Program-made: the position numbers and the translations under genes
Origin: CBIHON01 sp966211965
GTDB taxonomy: Bacteria; Pseudomonadota; Gammaproteobacteria; Burkholderiales; Burkholderiaceae_D
Assembly (NCBI GenBank): GCA_966211965.1
Contig: CBIHON010000035.1
Span: 1-52,609 of the forward strand
Reading direction: 5' to 3'
Length of the DNA: 52,609 bases
Notes under the pieces: generated by a model
What the model saw: only the letters and a program-made list of their open reading frames with translations
What the model was told of the DNA's origin: nothing
Databases searched by the model: none
Shown here: positions 9,025 through 17,834 of the stretch, piece by piece
How positions within the stretch are numbered: position 1 is the first letter of the stretch
Layout: the number at the start of each line of letters is the position of its first letter

Positions 9025-9036
9025 TAGACCGGTCTA
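9025..9036. promoter_or_regulatory. Probable TetR operator
   Basis: Perfect palindrome TAGACCGGTCTA in AT-rich sequence, 17 bp upstream of the TetR gene start. Similar AGACC/GGTCT boxes are described for several TetR regulators, NemR among them. Assignment to this regulator is by position. Confidence 0.7.
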
Positions 9037-9151
9037 ATATTAAATTGGAAAAATCCAGGCGTCAAGGTGGAGCATTGAAAGGCTTTTTCAGGATCAGAAC
9101 CCGCCCATCCGCTTCGGAACGGTATCAAAGATCGCTATTTGCAGCGTACGA

Positions 9152-9436
9152 TCAATAAGGAATGTGCAGGCGGCGGCACAGAAAACGCAGCATAAACAAC
9201 GCCCCGATCCGCAAAAAAGCGCAAGTCATCGAAAAACGAGGGCTTTTTGCCTTCGACCTTGTGGCTGATGAACTGGCCGATCCCTGCGATGACGGCAGGC
9301 GCACCCGGAACGGCTGCGCCGGGGTTAGCGTCAACTGCGCCGCATAGTGGCCGTGAAATTTCGAATCGATCCCGGGCCCGGCCACCAGCGCCCGGTGCGC
9401 CACAGGAATAGACTGGGGCGCCCGGTATCCATGCGC
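9152..9436 (-). pseudogene. Frameshifted C-terminal gene remnant
   Basis: Directly after the SDR stop, the minus strand carries coding-like sequence that needs two frame changes to read through. One frame gives IPVAHRALVAGPGIDSKFH and then TLTPAQPFRVRLP. The next gives AVIAGIGQFISHKVEGKKPS and then FFDDLRFF. The first frame resumes with LRIGALFMLRFLCRRLHIPY and a stop at 9152. The composite looks like the C-terminus of a longer protein with a final amphipathic or membrane helix. I do not recognise the family. No intact start or ribosome binding site exists, so I regard it as a decayed gene. Confidence 0.35.
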
Positions 9437-10186
9437 CTATCGTCCGCCGGTCACATCGATAAAAGTGCCGGTCGAGTACGAAGCTTCGTCCGACAGCAAC
9501 CACAGAATCGCCTGGGCCACTTCCTCCGCACTGCCGCCGCGCTGCATCGGCACGGTCGTTTTCAGGCGGTCCACCCGGCCCGGTTCGCCGCCGCTGGCGT
9601 GCATCTCGGTATAAATGATGCCGGGGCGCACCGCGTTGACCCGAATGCCTTCCGTAGCCACTTCCTTGGCCAGTCCGATGGTCAAGGTATCGATCGCGCC
9701 CTTGGACGCCGCATAGTCCACGTATTCGCCGGGAGAGCCCAGGCGCGCCGCAGCCGACGACAAATTGACAATCGCGCCGCCGGCGCCGCCGTGCCGGGTC
9801 GACATGCGGCGCACCGCCTCACGCGCGCACAGGAAGCTGCCGGTCACGTTGGTGCCGAAGACCCGGCTCATCCGCGCCGCATCCATCTCATCCAGCCGCA
9901 TCTGCTTTTCCAGTATGCCGGCATTGTTGACCAAGGCCGTAACCGGACCGAAGGCTTCCTGCACCGCATCGAACAGGTGCACCACGTCCGCTTCCACGGC
10001 GACGTCGCCGGCCAGCGCGATTGCCCGTCCGCCGGCTTGTTTGATTTGGACCAGCAAGGCATCCGCAGCCTCACGATTGTGCCGGTAATTGATACCCACC
10101 GCATAACCGCGTGCCGCCGCCAACAGCGCAGTTGCGGCGCCGATGCCACGGCTGCCGCCGGTGATGACCACTACTTTTTCATGCAT
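9437..10186 (-). CDS. Short-chain dehydrogenase/reductase
   Basis: A 249-residue classical SDR using NAD(P)H. Motifs in order: the Rossmann glycine motif TGGSRGIG near residue 10, the structural NNAG motif (ALVNNAGIL), the catalytic Ser in VNLSSAAA, the YxxxK motif in YAASKGA, and the C-terminal PG..YT loop. Length is standard. It resembles the YgfF-like group of sugar or glucose-1-dehydrogenase-type oxidoreductases, whose substrates are mostly unknown. It lies 7 bp downstream of the DUF1275 gene with AGGAAAG before its ATG, so the pair is an operon. Confidence 0.93.
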   Translation of the reverse strand: MHEKVVVITGGSRGIGAATALLAAARGYAVGINYRHNREAADALLVQIKQAGGRAIALAGDVAVEADVVHLFDAVQEAFGPVTALVNNAGILEKQMRLDEMDAARMSRVFGTNVTGSFLCAREAVRRMSTRHGGAGGAIVNLSSAAARLGSPGEYVDYAASKGAIDTLTIGLAKEVATEGIRVNAVRPGIIYTEMHASGGEPGRVDRLKTTVPMQRGGSAEEVAQAILWLLSDEASYSTGTFIDVTGGR

Positions 10187-10193
10187 GGCTTTC

Positions 10194-10991
10194 CTATCGT
10201 GATTTCGTTATTTTTTCCTGCTGCTGCCGCATCAACCGCGAGTAAAAACGGATGTCATCGAATATCGGCATCAGCGCCAAGAACAACAGTGCAAACGCGA
10301 GCGGCAAGGTGGCGACGAATCCTATCGCCTTGAATCCATACGCGCCGGCTACGCCGCCGATAAAGAACATCGTCAGGATCAAGGCATGGCTTCCCAGCTT
10401 GTCGCGGTTCGCCACAACGAAATACTTCGAATCCGGCGGCACATCCCGGTTCCAGTAAATCAACTTGCCGAATTCGATACCTAAATCGGTGACCAGGCCG
10501 GTCACATGGGTGGTGCGGATCTCCGCCTGTGAAATCTTGGTCACGATCGCGTTTTGCAAACCCATGATATAGCACAGCAGGATCACCGTGGCCGGCACAA
10601 ATACCGCAACATATGATTCGAGATTGGCCCCCAGCAAGCCGAACACTACCAGCAAGCTCGCCTCCAGGGCCAGCGACAAGGCATACTCGCTATGCATCTG
10701 CCGATAACGCGCCCAATTGATCAGAATGGCGGTCGTGGCCGCGCCGCAGAGGAAGGCAAGCAGCGCGCACAAGCCGGCGAAAGCCAGCTGCACATTGCCC
10801 AGAACCAGCTCATCGGCAATCGAAGAAACCACGCCGGTCATATGGGAGGTGTACTGTTTGATCGCGAGAAAACCGCCCGCATTCACCGCGCCCGCGACAA
10901 AGGCCAGAAAAGAGCCGAGTTGCCGATTGGCGCGGCGGGTTCGCTTGCGTCCAGTCAGGCGACGCAAAAAATAAACTGCCATCATGAACAT
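10194..10991 (-). CDS. DUF1275 (YoaK family) membrane protein
   Basis: A 265-residue inner-membrane protein. About six hydrophobic segments are visible after a basic N-terminus (RRLTGRKRTRRANRQ). The first has FLAFVAGAVNAGGFLAIKQYTSHMTG, the typical opening of the DUF1275/YoaK family, and a later one has the conserved LQNAIVTKIS...RTTHVTG motif. The family has no established biochemical role; a transport function has been suggested from its topology. Translation probably begins at 10991, though in-frame ATGs at 10985 and 10982 are possible. It is upstream of, and nearly abutting, the SDR gene. Confidence 0.92.
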   Translation of the reverse strand: MFMMAVYFLRRLTGRKRTRRANRQLGSFLAFVAGAVNAGGFLAIKQYTSHMTGVVSSIADELVLGNVQLAFAGLCALLAFLCGAATTAILINWARYRQMHSEYALSLALEASLLVVFGLLGANLESYVAVFVPATVILLCYIMGLQNAIVTKISQAEIRTTHVTGLVTDLGIEFGKLIYWNRDVPPDSKYFVVANRDKLGSHALILTMFFIGGVAGAYGFKAIGFVATLPLAFALLFLALMPIFDDIRFYSRLMRQQQEKITKSR

Positions 10992-11085
10992 CTTGGGTTT
11001 GCGAGAGAATGTCGAATAGTGTAGCGCGATTTACAGCGCAGCAAGAGTTACGCCAACTCCAATTTCCGATCCTGTTCTTCGCCCC

Positions 11086-11601
11086 ATGTCGAATTCTTGT
11101 GAATCTCCGCAACTCTCCGGCTTGCCGCCGGTGCTCGACCAGCATACCTCCATCCTGATCCTGGGCAGTTTCCCCGGCGCCGCTTCGCTGCAGGCGCAGC
11201 AGTATTACGCCCATCCACGCAACCAGTTCTGGCGCCTGCTGTCGGCCGTGCTGGAGCAGGACTTGGTGACTCTGTCCTATGAACGCAAACTGCAGGCATT
11301 GCTGGCTCGCAGTATCGGCCTGTGGGACGTCATCGCGATATGCGAGCGCGAAGGCAGCCTGGACAGTGCGATCCGGCGTGCAGAGGCCAACGACTTTGCG
11401 GTGCTTAAGCATCTGTGCCCAAAATTGATGCGCATTTGCTTCAACGGCAAGACTTCCGGCAAGTTCGCGCCTCAATTTGCACAGGCCGGCTTCGCCACCT
11501 TGGTGCTGCCCTCCTCCTCGCCGGCCAATGCACAGACCTCGTTCGAGCAGAAACGCAGCGCATGGCAGAGTATCATTCGTCCACCAGACTCCTCACCGTA
11601 A
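11086..11601 (+). CDS. DNA-deoxyinosine glycosylase (UDG superfamily)
   Basis: A 171-residue protein of the uracil-DNA glycosylase superfamily, in the hypoxanthine/deoxyinosine glycosylase branch (UDG family 6). The N-terminal motif ILGSFPGAASL (about 26-36) is followed by YYAHPRNQFWRLL, then the mid-region SIGLWDVIAICEREGSLDSAI and the C-terminal LPSSSPAN loop. The enzyme removes deaminated bases such as hypoxanthine in base-excision repair. The stop is 6 bp from the next gene, so they are probably co-transcribed. A truncated relative lies at 22500-22823. Confidence 0.9.
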   Translation: MSNSCESPQLSGLPPVLDQHTSILILGSFPGAASLQAQQYYAHPRNQFWRLLSAVLEQDLVTLSYERKLQALLARSIGLWDVIAICEREGSLDSAIRRAEANDFAVLKHLCPKLMRICFNGKTSGKFAPQFAQAGFATLVLPSSSPANAQTSFEQKRSAWQSIIRPPDSSP

Positions 11602-11607
11602 CCAACC

Positions 11608-12441
11608 ATGCTCATCAAACGCAAATCCATCGAAGCGCAGGCCAACCGCAAAGCCGGCCCAGGCAAGAACGAATCCCCGCCCGCAGAACCCAAACCGCGC
11701 CGCAAACCAAAGTTCGCCCCGGTGACGCTGTCCGAGCTGGAAGGCGTGCGCTATCTGCACTTCGGCACCGAATGGGTGCAGGGTGCGATGCGCCTGCGCA
11801 AACCCGACTGGATCGAACTGGAATACGCACAGCAAATGATGGCGTGGATGCTGTTCAACCCACGGCCGCAAAGCATCGTCCAGCTCGGCTTGGGAACCGG
11901 CGCCCTGACCAAGTTTTGTTATCGCCAATTTCCCCAGGCATATGTCACCGCGGTCGAATTGAACCCGTCGGTAATCGCGATCTGCGCCTCGATGTTCAAG
12001 CTGCCGCCGAATGACGAACGCCTGCTGGTGGTCGAAATGGATGCGATGGATTATGTCACCGAGGATACCCGTCACGGCATGCTCGAAGCACTGCAGGTCG
12101 ACCTGTACGACGCCACCGCGTGCGGACCGGTGCTGGACACCCCGGAGTTTTACCAGGCCTGCGCGGCTTGCCTGGCGCCGCACGGCATCATGACGGTCAA
12201 CCTGTTTGGCGATCACCCCAGCTATGCGAAAAACCTGAAGGCGATGCGCTTTGCCTTTGACCAGGTGATCTGCCTGCCGGAAGTCCATGACGGCAACGTG
12301 GTCGCGCTGGCATTCAAAACCGCTCCTGAGCTGGACTTTCCTGCGCTCTACGAAAGGGCAGCCGCCATTACCCAGAACTGCAAACTGCCGGCGAAATCCT
12401 GGGTCAACGGCATCAAAGCCTGGTATTCGGAAAATCAATAA
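11608..12441 (+). CDS. Spermidine synthase-like methyltransferase-fold protein
   Basis: A 277-residue cytoplasmic protein. A basic, Pro/Lys-rich N-terminus (about 1-40) precedes a Rossmann-like SAM/dcSAM-binding fold. That fold has IVQLGLGTGALTKF (motif I), VTAVELNPSVIAI (acidic ribose-binding residue), and EMDAMDYV. After these, where aminopropyltransferases have their catalytic Asp region, the sequence reads VDLYDATACGP. Proteins of this type are annotated spermidine-synthase-like, but many lack proven aminopropyltransferase activity. It follows the glycosylase gene by 6 bp. Confidence 0.88.
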   Translation: MLIKRKSIEAQANRKAGPGKNESPPAEPKPRRKPKFAPVTLSELEGVRYLHFGTEWVQGAMRLRKPDWIELEYAQQMMAWMLFNPRPQSIVQLGLGTGALTKFCYRQFPQAYVTAVELNPSVIAICASMFKLPPNDERLLVVEMDAMDYVTEDTRHGMLEALQVDLYDATACGPVLDTPEFYQACAACLAPHGIMTVNLFGDHPSYAKNLKAMRFAFDQVICLPEVHDGNVVALAFKTAPELDFPALYERAAAITQNCKLPAKSWVNGIKAWYSENQ

Positions 12442-12543
12442 GCAATGATGCATGGGCAATGCTGCACCAGCCCTTACCAAAATATCGAGCAACTGTTACG
12501 CTTGCGGCTAATCCATATAGCAACTTTCGGGGTTGAGAAATCC

Positions 12544-14373
12544 ATGTCAAACGCCATGCCAAAAATTCTTCCAAAAAAACTGGACATGCACCAGATTTTC
12601 AGCTGGCTGCTGGCGGACGGCGTGGTCACCAAGGCCGACGTCAAGAAGCAATACAGCCAGGCGCAAGCGATCCTGAAAAACGCAACCGGATCGATGCATC
12701 CGTTGACCGCAGTCGCGCAGTGCAAGCTGCTCTCGGCCTTTCCGCCGCATCGGCTGATCACGCTGGACTGGCTGACCGAATGGATGGCCGGAAAAGTGCA
12801 TCTGCAGTTTTTCCGCATTGATCCGCTCAAGATCGATTTCACCAAGGTGGCCGACGTCATGTCCGCCACCTATGCCACGCGCTTCAACATCCTGCCGGTG
12901 GAACTGACCCAGACCGAACTGGTGGTTGCGACCTGCGATCCGTTCAACATGGAATGGGAAGCCGAGATCTCGAAAATCTCGCGGCGCCGGATCAAATTGG
13001 TGATCGCCAATCCGCTGGAAATTTCGCAATATACAGCCCAGTTTTTTTCGCTGGCAAAATCGATCAAGGGTGCACACAAGGCGGGCGGCCAGGACGTCGC
13101 GACGCGCAACAATTTCGAACAACTGGTCGAACTCGGCCTGAGCAACAAGCAAGTCGATGCCAACGACCAGCACATCATCAACATCGTCGATTGGCTATGG
13201 CAATATGCATTCGACCAGCGTGCTTCGGATATCCACCTCGAACCGAAACGCGACTTCAGCGTGATCCGTTTCCGCATCGACGGCGTATTGCACCAGGTGT
13301 ACCAGGTGCCGGCGGTGGTGATGATTGCGATGACCGCGCGCATCAAGCTGCTGGGCCGGATGGACGTGATTGAAAAGCGCCGTCCGCTGGACGGCCGCGT
13401 CAAGACCCGCACACCCGACGGCCAGGAAATCGAGTTGCGGCTGTCGACCTTGCCGACTGCTTTCGGCGAAAAACTGGTAATGCGTATTTTCGATCCGGAA
13501 GTGGTGGTCAAAACCTTGCCGGAACTCGGCTTTCCTCCCGAAGATGCCTCGCGCTGGGATGAGCTGACCACACGCCCGCACGGCATCATCCTGGTCACCG
13601 GCCCGACCGGCTCCGGCAAAACCACCACGCTCTACACCACGCTCAAGGCGCTGGCGACCTCCGAAGTCAATGTCTGTACGGTGGAAGACCCGATCGAAAT
13701 GGTGGAAGCCTCATTCAACCAGATGCAGGTGCAGCACGGCATCGACCTGTCCTTCGCCGACGGCGTGCGCGCATTGATGCGGCAAGATCCCGACATCATC
13801 ATGGTAGGCGAAATCCGCGACCTGGAAACCGCCGAAATGGCGATCCAGGCCGCGCTGACCGGGCACCTGGTACTGTCCACCCTGCACACCAACGATGCGC
13901 CGTCAGCGGTGATGCGTCTGCTCGAACTGGGCGTACCTTACTATCTGCTCGAATCGACGCTGATCGGCATCATGGCGCAACGCCTGGTGCGCACCTTGTG
14001 CACGCATTGCAAAAAACCCGGCGAGGAAATGAACGACGATATCTGGGAGAACCTGACCGAAGGCTGGCAGATCCCGAAACCCGCCACGGTATATCGTCCG
14101 GTCGGCTGCCCGGAATGCCGCCAAACCGGTTTCCGCGGCCGCACCGGCTTATATGAATTGCTGACCGTCACGCAAGCATTTTCAAAAATGATTCAGCCGG
14201 AAACCGATATCCATGCATTGAAACAGCAAAGCATCGCCGATGGCATGAAACCCCTGCGCGTAGCCGGCGCCTTGAAAGTTGCGGAAGGCGTCACGACCGC
14301 CGACGAAATATTAAAGGTGACCGCCTCGCTGACCGACAATGCACTTGGGACGGGATCCAAAAAGACTGGATAA
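12544..14373 (+). CDS. GspE/PilB family secretion or pilus ATPase
   Basis: A 609-residue hexameric assembly ATPase. The N-terminal MshEN/GspII-type domain spans about 55-170. The core has the SDIHLEP motif (228-234), Walker A GPTGSGKT (353-360), a His box STLHTNDAPSA (445-455), and Walker B DIIMVGEIRD (417-426). A zinc-binding pair CTHC (486-489) and CPEC (522-525) follows, as in GspE and PilB. The ATG at 12544 begins the homologous region. No other type II secretion or type IV pilus gene is adjacent, so the machine it drives is not identifiable here. Convergent with the next gene. Confidence 0.92.
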   Translation: MSNAMPKILPKKLDMHQIFSWLLADGVVTKADVKKQYSQAQAILKNATGSMHPLTAVAQCKLLSAFPPHRLITLDWLTEWMAGKVHLQFFRIDPLKIDFTKVADVMSATYATRFNILPVELTQTELVVATCDPFNMEWEAEISKISRRRIKLVIANPLEISQYTAQFFSLAKSIKGAHKAGGQDVATRNNFEQLVELGLSNKQVDANDQHIINIVDWLWQYAFDQRASDIHLEPKRDFSVIRFRIDGVLHQVYQVPAVVMIAMTARIKLLGRMDVIEKRRPLDGRVKTRTPDGQEIELRLSTLPTAFGEKLVMRIFDPEVVVKTLPELGFPPEDASRWDELTTRPHGIILVTGPTGSGKTTTLYTTLKALATSEVNVCTVEDPIEMVEASFNQMQVQHGIDLSFADGVRALMRQDPDIIMVGEIRDLETAEMAIQAALTGHLVLSTLHTNDAPSAVMRLLELGVPYYLLESTLIGIMAQRLVRTLCTHCKKPGEEMNDDIWENLTEGWQIPKPATVYRPVGCPECRQTGFRGRTGLYELLTVTQAFSKMIQPETDIHALKQQSIADGMKPLRVAGALKVAEGVTTADEILKVTASLTDNALGTGSKKTG

Positions 14374-14420
14374 GGAGCAAGGGAAATAGAGGCTTCCGGA
14401 ATAGTCTCGCCCTTTACATT

Positions 14421-15296
14421 TCAAGAAGCAAGAAAGGCCTGAGCGGCCGCATCCTTGAGAATCTTCCTGATATCCCTGGCGCACATGATATTAAAACCGT
14501 CATTTTCGAGCTTTACCCTTCTTGCATCGTCATCGAGCAAATCGAGGCACTCTTGCACGATGTTTTCGAGACGGCAAAATTGAATGGCGTTCCTGATGTC
14601 CGGCTCGATTTTTGAAGTCTCGGAAAAATCTGAAACGATCGCCTTGGAATTCGCCAGCAAATACGACGCTCTTGCAATTTCAAAGATATTGAATTGCTGG
14701 TATTGATTGATGTTGATGACAATTTTTGAATTCGAAATCAAATCATCGCGCGACTTCCCATACAAGCCGTGAACAAAAACCGCCTTGACCAGTTTTGAGC
14801 ACAAGTCCTGAAAAACCTGCAGCCGCTGACCTCCGGGGCCGCCATAAAACAGAACATCGATCTCCTGGTTTGCCGGCTTGCTTATCCTGCTGAGAACCGG
14901 CGCATATCCTATCGGCACATGGACAGGTCTTTTCGCCGAATTGAAGGCGTGCCATGTCGGCATGTTGAATTCGCTGTAGTCCCAAACCTGAAAGTTTTCT
15001 CCGCAATATCTGAGGCTTTCGCGTAATTCTTCTGGCTTCGCTCCTGATAGTTGTTCGAGGTTGTAAACGATCGTATTCTCCGGAAAAGCCTGAAGGTGTT
15101 TCAGGCCCAACATCTGCGCACCGAAGACGATATTTACACAATCTTTTTCAGAGCGGCTGATGGCGTTGACGGCATAGGTCACCTCATTGCCCAATTGGGC
15201 CAGCCCCCATTGAATGGTTTCGATAATTTCGCGGTAACCGTGAAATATATGCAGTTTGTCGTTTGGGATGATATGAACGAGATGGATTTTTTTCAT
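14421..15296 (-). CDS. Glycosyltransferase-like protein
   Basis: A 291-residue soluble protein starting MKKIHLVHIIPNDKL. The pattern of a Rossmann-like N-terminal half followed by IDVLFYGGPGGQRL and then VININQYQQFNIFEIARASYLLANSKAIVSDFS suggests a GT-B fold glycosyltransferase of the type that ends with a nucleotide-sugar-binding EIAR/E motif. The match is by pattern only. Its sequence is richer in A+T than its neighbours, which may indicate transfer. It stands alone, convergent with the GspE-type gene. Confidence 0.6.
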   Translation of the reverse strand: MKKIHLVHIIPNDKLHIFHGYREIIETIQWGLAQLGNEVTYAVNAISRSEKDCVNIVFGAQMLGLKHLQAFPENTIVYNLEQLSGAKPEELRESLRYCGENFQVWDYSEFNMPTWHAFNSAKRPVHVPIGYAPVLSRISKPANQEIDVLFYGGPGGQRLQVFQDLCSKLVKAVFVHGLYGKSRDDLISNSKIVININQYQQFNIFEIARASYLLANSKAIVSDFSETSKIEPDIRNAIQFCRLENIVQECLDLLDDDARRVKLENDGFNIMCARDIRKILKDAAAQAFLAS

Positions 15297-15498
15297 TGCA
15301 TGAAAGACGTTTCGTTTTTATACCGGCAGATAAACTGCTCGTCGCGTCGCATGATAACAGCCTGCAACAGCCCTGACGACAGGCTGCAGGCACAAGCGGA
15401 GCCGGTCGGAGAAGATCGGCAGGCAGACACAAGGCGCATGTCATGTGCACGCCGGCCTGTGATAAATTCGCCTCTCTCTATTACTCGCCACCTGCAAG

Positions 15499-15993
15499 AT
15501 GAGCACTCTTACCGCCGTCCTCTCATCCCACACCCTGGCAATCGTGCTCGGATTATTTTTGGGCGCAGCCGTATTGTTCAAAGCTGCAAAATCCCTCCAA
15601 GCTCAAAAAATAGGCAGCGAACCGGGCAGCCCGATCAAGGCGCACAAGATATTAAGCGCGAGCGAATCACCCATGTACATGCGCCTGACCGAAGCCTTCC
15701 CCGAGCACATCGTCCTGGCCAAGGTCGCGTTTTCCGCTCTGCTGGAGACGCAGTTGCAAGCGACCCGCGAGAAGTTCGCGCGCGAAGTTGCGGACTTCGT
15801 TATCTGCACCAAACGTTTTGATGTAATCGGCATCATCGAACTCGACGGCGCCGTCGATCACGGCCGTACGCCACAGGATAATGCACGTCATCGTCTGCTG
15901 GCCGAGGCCGGCTACGAAGTATTGCGTTACCGGGAGATTCCCGCGGCACAAAACATCCGCGACCAACTGATCCCCGCCGGCCTTACACCGTGA
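15499..15993 (+). CDS. DUF2726 domain membrane-anchored protein
   Basis: A 164-residue protein. One N-terminal membrane helix (about 10-30, TLAIVLGLFLGAAVLF) is followed by a DUF2726 domain (about 50-155). That domain has the ADFVICTKRFDVIGIIELDG core and GRTPQDNARHRLLAEAGYEVLRY. DUF2726 is related to the PD-(D/E)xK endonuclease fold: the D, E and Q/R positions are visible, but no nuclease activity is established for this type. Monocistronic. Confidence 0.85.
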   Translation: MSTLTAVLSSHTLAIVLGLFLGAAVLFKAAKSLQAQKIGSEPGSPIKAHKILSASESPMYMRLTEAFPEHIVLAKVAFSALLETQLQATREKFAREVADFVICTKRFDVIGIIELDGAVDHGRTPQDNARHRLLAEAGYEVLRYREIPAAQNIRDQLIPAGLTP

Positions 15994-16114
15994 GCACCAA
16001 CCATCCGGTACGCGAAAGCAGGCCACAGCCATGCAAGTGAATCAATTCCGCCAGTTCCAATAGCAATGCACCATTGTCAGAGGGTAGGCATGCAGCCGAG
16101 GTGAAATCAACAAG

Positions 16115-16411
16115 TTACACGGCATGCCCCAGCAAGCGCGAGGGATGGATTTCACGCGTAATGCGCGGAAGTATTTCCGGAAGGTAGATATCCTGAATGG
16201 CCGATAATTCGCCATGCGCTTCCCAATGGCCGCGCGTTAGCCAGTGTTCAACCAGCACAAACTTGCCGGGGTTGTCCTCCGATTGATAAGCCTCCCATTG
16301 CGCGCATCCTGGCTCAGCCAAACACAGGGGCCGCATGCGCGCGAGGGCGGCCGCAACCGGCGCCGTATCTTCAGGGCTTTTAACCGCAATCGTAACGATC
16401 AAATGGAACAT
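16115..16411 (-). CDS. Antibiotic biosynthesis monooxygenase (ABM) domain protein
   Basis: A 98-residue single-domain protein of the ABM ferredoxin-like fold (YgiN-type). Visible are MFHLIVTIAVKSPE, the central CLAEPGCAQWEAYQS and FVLVEHW strands, and a C-terminal LPEILPRITREI helix. Members are dimeric, cofactorless quinone- or aromatic-oxidising enzymes, or structural relatives of unknown role. The ATG at 16411 starts the domain; an upstream in-frame extension has no homology. Divergent from the DsbC-like gene. Confidence 0.85.
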   Translation of the reverse strand: MFHLIVTIAVKSPEDTAPVAAALARMRPLCLAEPGCAQWEAYQSEDNPGKFVLVEHWLTRGHWEAHGELSAIQDIYLPEILPRITREIHPSRLLGHAV

Positions 16412-16728
16412 TGTTTTATTTAAATGGGTAAATGTGGAGTAAGAGAGCAACCCGTGGACGAACGACCTATCCTGCCTTTGGCCCGACGCTAGCCTGTAAG
16501 AGGGAAGGCAATATTTCCGTGGACAGCCAAATAACTTTTGTCATATTATCATCTTCCGCCAACACTTCTACAAACCTTCTAACACAGACCCGGCAGCTAT
16601 AAGCCCTGCGGATGCCGTTTGTTTTTAGGGATTGCCTGGTTGCGATATCCATCCCACTGTTGTTCCAGAGCAGGAAAATACCCGGCTCCGGCTGTGGCCC
16701 CACACTTTTTAAAAAATGTAAGCAAACC

Positions 16729-17532
16729 ATGAAACAAGCATTTCTCATCATCTCAATGTTTTTATGCAGCACCGTACTATTGACAGGCTGCGGCAAAGAT
16801 GCCGCAGCAATCAGCACGCCAGCGGCGACCGGCGCCGTTGGCCAGGATCTCACGGCGCTTAAAAAAACCCTGCAAGAAATTTACGATGACCGCGTCGTCA
16901 GCGACCTCCGTCCTGCGCCGATGCCCGGCTTGTTTGAATTCGTACTGGATAACGAAGAGGTTTTTTACAGCGATGCGACTGGCCACTATATTTTGGGCGG
17001 TTGGCTGTTCGACACCGAGAAAGGCCTGAACTTGACCAAGGCCCAGGAATCCGGTCTGTTCGCCGCCAAGGTCGGCAAGTTAAATTACGATCACGCGATC
17101 AAACACGTCAATGGGAACGGCAGCCGCAAGCTGGTGGTTTTTTCAGATCCGTTCTGCCCGTCCTGCCGTGACCTGGAACCCAACCTGCTTCAACTCAAGG
17201 ATGTAACGATCTACACTTTTTTATACCCATTTATCGAAGAAAACCACGATCCCAAGCATAAAGTTTCCCGCAAAGTCTGGTGCGACGCCGACCGCGCCAC
17301 TGCTTGGCACAATTGGATGCTAAAGGAAGAACAGCCGAAGAACGCAGGGACTTGCGAATTCCCTCTGGAAGCGTTCATGGCGACCGGAAAAAAAATGGGC
17401 TTGACCGGTGTGCCGAGCATCATTTTTGCCGACGGCACGATGGACTCCGGCTCGCTGTCGACCGAGGACTTGGAGGCTGGTTTGACTCAGACAAGCAATG
17501 CCAATCCACAAGTCAATGCTGCACTGAAATGA
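16729..17532 (+). CDS. DsbC-like thiol:disulfide interchange lipoprotein
   Basis: A 267-residue periplasmic lipoprotein. The signal sequence ends in the lipobox LLTGC with lipidated Cys21. A DsbC/G-like N-terminal dimerisation region follows (about 35-120, with the FYSDATGHYILGGWLFD segment), then a thioredoxin domain. The active-site motif CPSC is at 143-146 and the cis-Pro loop is in TGVPSIIF. Such proteins isomerise or reduce disulfides of exported proteins. Lipidation is unusual compared with soluble DsbC. The frame is open further upstream, but 16729 is chosen because the signal peptide starts there. Confidence 0.88.
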   Translation: MKQAFLIISMFLCSTVLLTGCGKDAAAISTPAATGAVGQDLTALKKTLQEIYDDRVVSDLRPAPMPGLFEFVLDNEEVFYSDATGHYILGGWLFDTEKGLNLTKAQESGLFAAKVGKLNYDHAIKHVNGNGSRKLVVFSDPFCPSCRDLEPNLLQLKDVTIYTFLYPFIEENHDPKHKVSRKVWCDADRATAWHNWMLKEEQPKNAGTCEFPLEAFMATGKKMGLTGVPSIIFADGTMDSGSLSTEDLEAGLTQTSNANPQVNAALK

Positions 17533-17834
17533 CATGAGATAACTGACTTTTGCGCTCTCATTGCTTGTGTCCGCTCTCGCAAACTTTAATGGAATTAAAG
17601 AGTTCGGTATCGGTCTATTAAACGCGTAAGTTAAACGCGTAAGCAATTGCTTGAGTCATCCAGCCAGTATGATGACTCATCCTCAGTTTTGCTCTACAGA
17701 GTTGGTTCCAACAGAATACCGTCTATATTGGCAAGTTGGTTTTTGGAATATCGTGCACCTGCACAATAAATTTTCCAGAGATGTCATGCACGTCATCATC
17801 CCACTCCTTCAATTTCAAAGTGCGCTGGCAGAAC

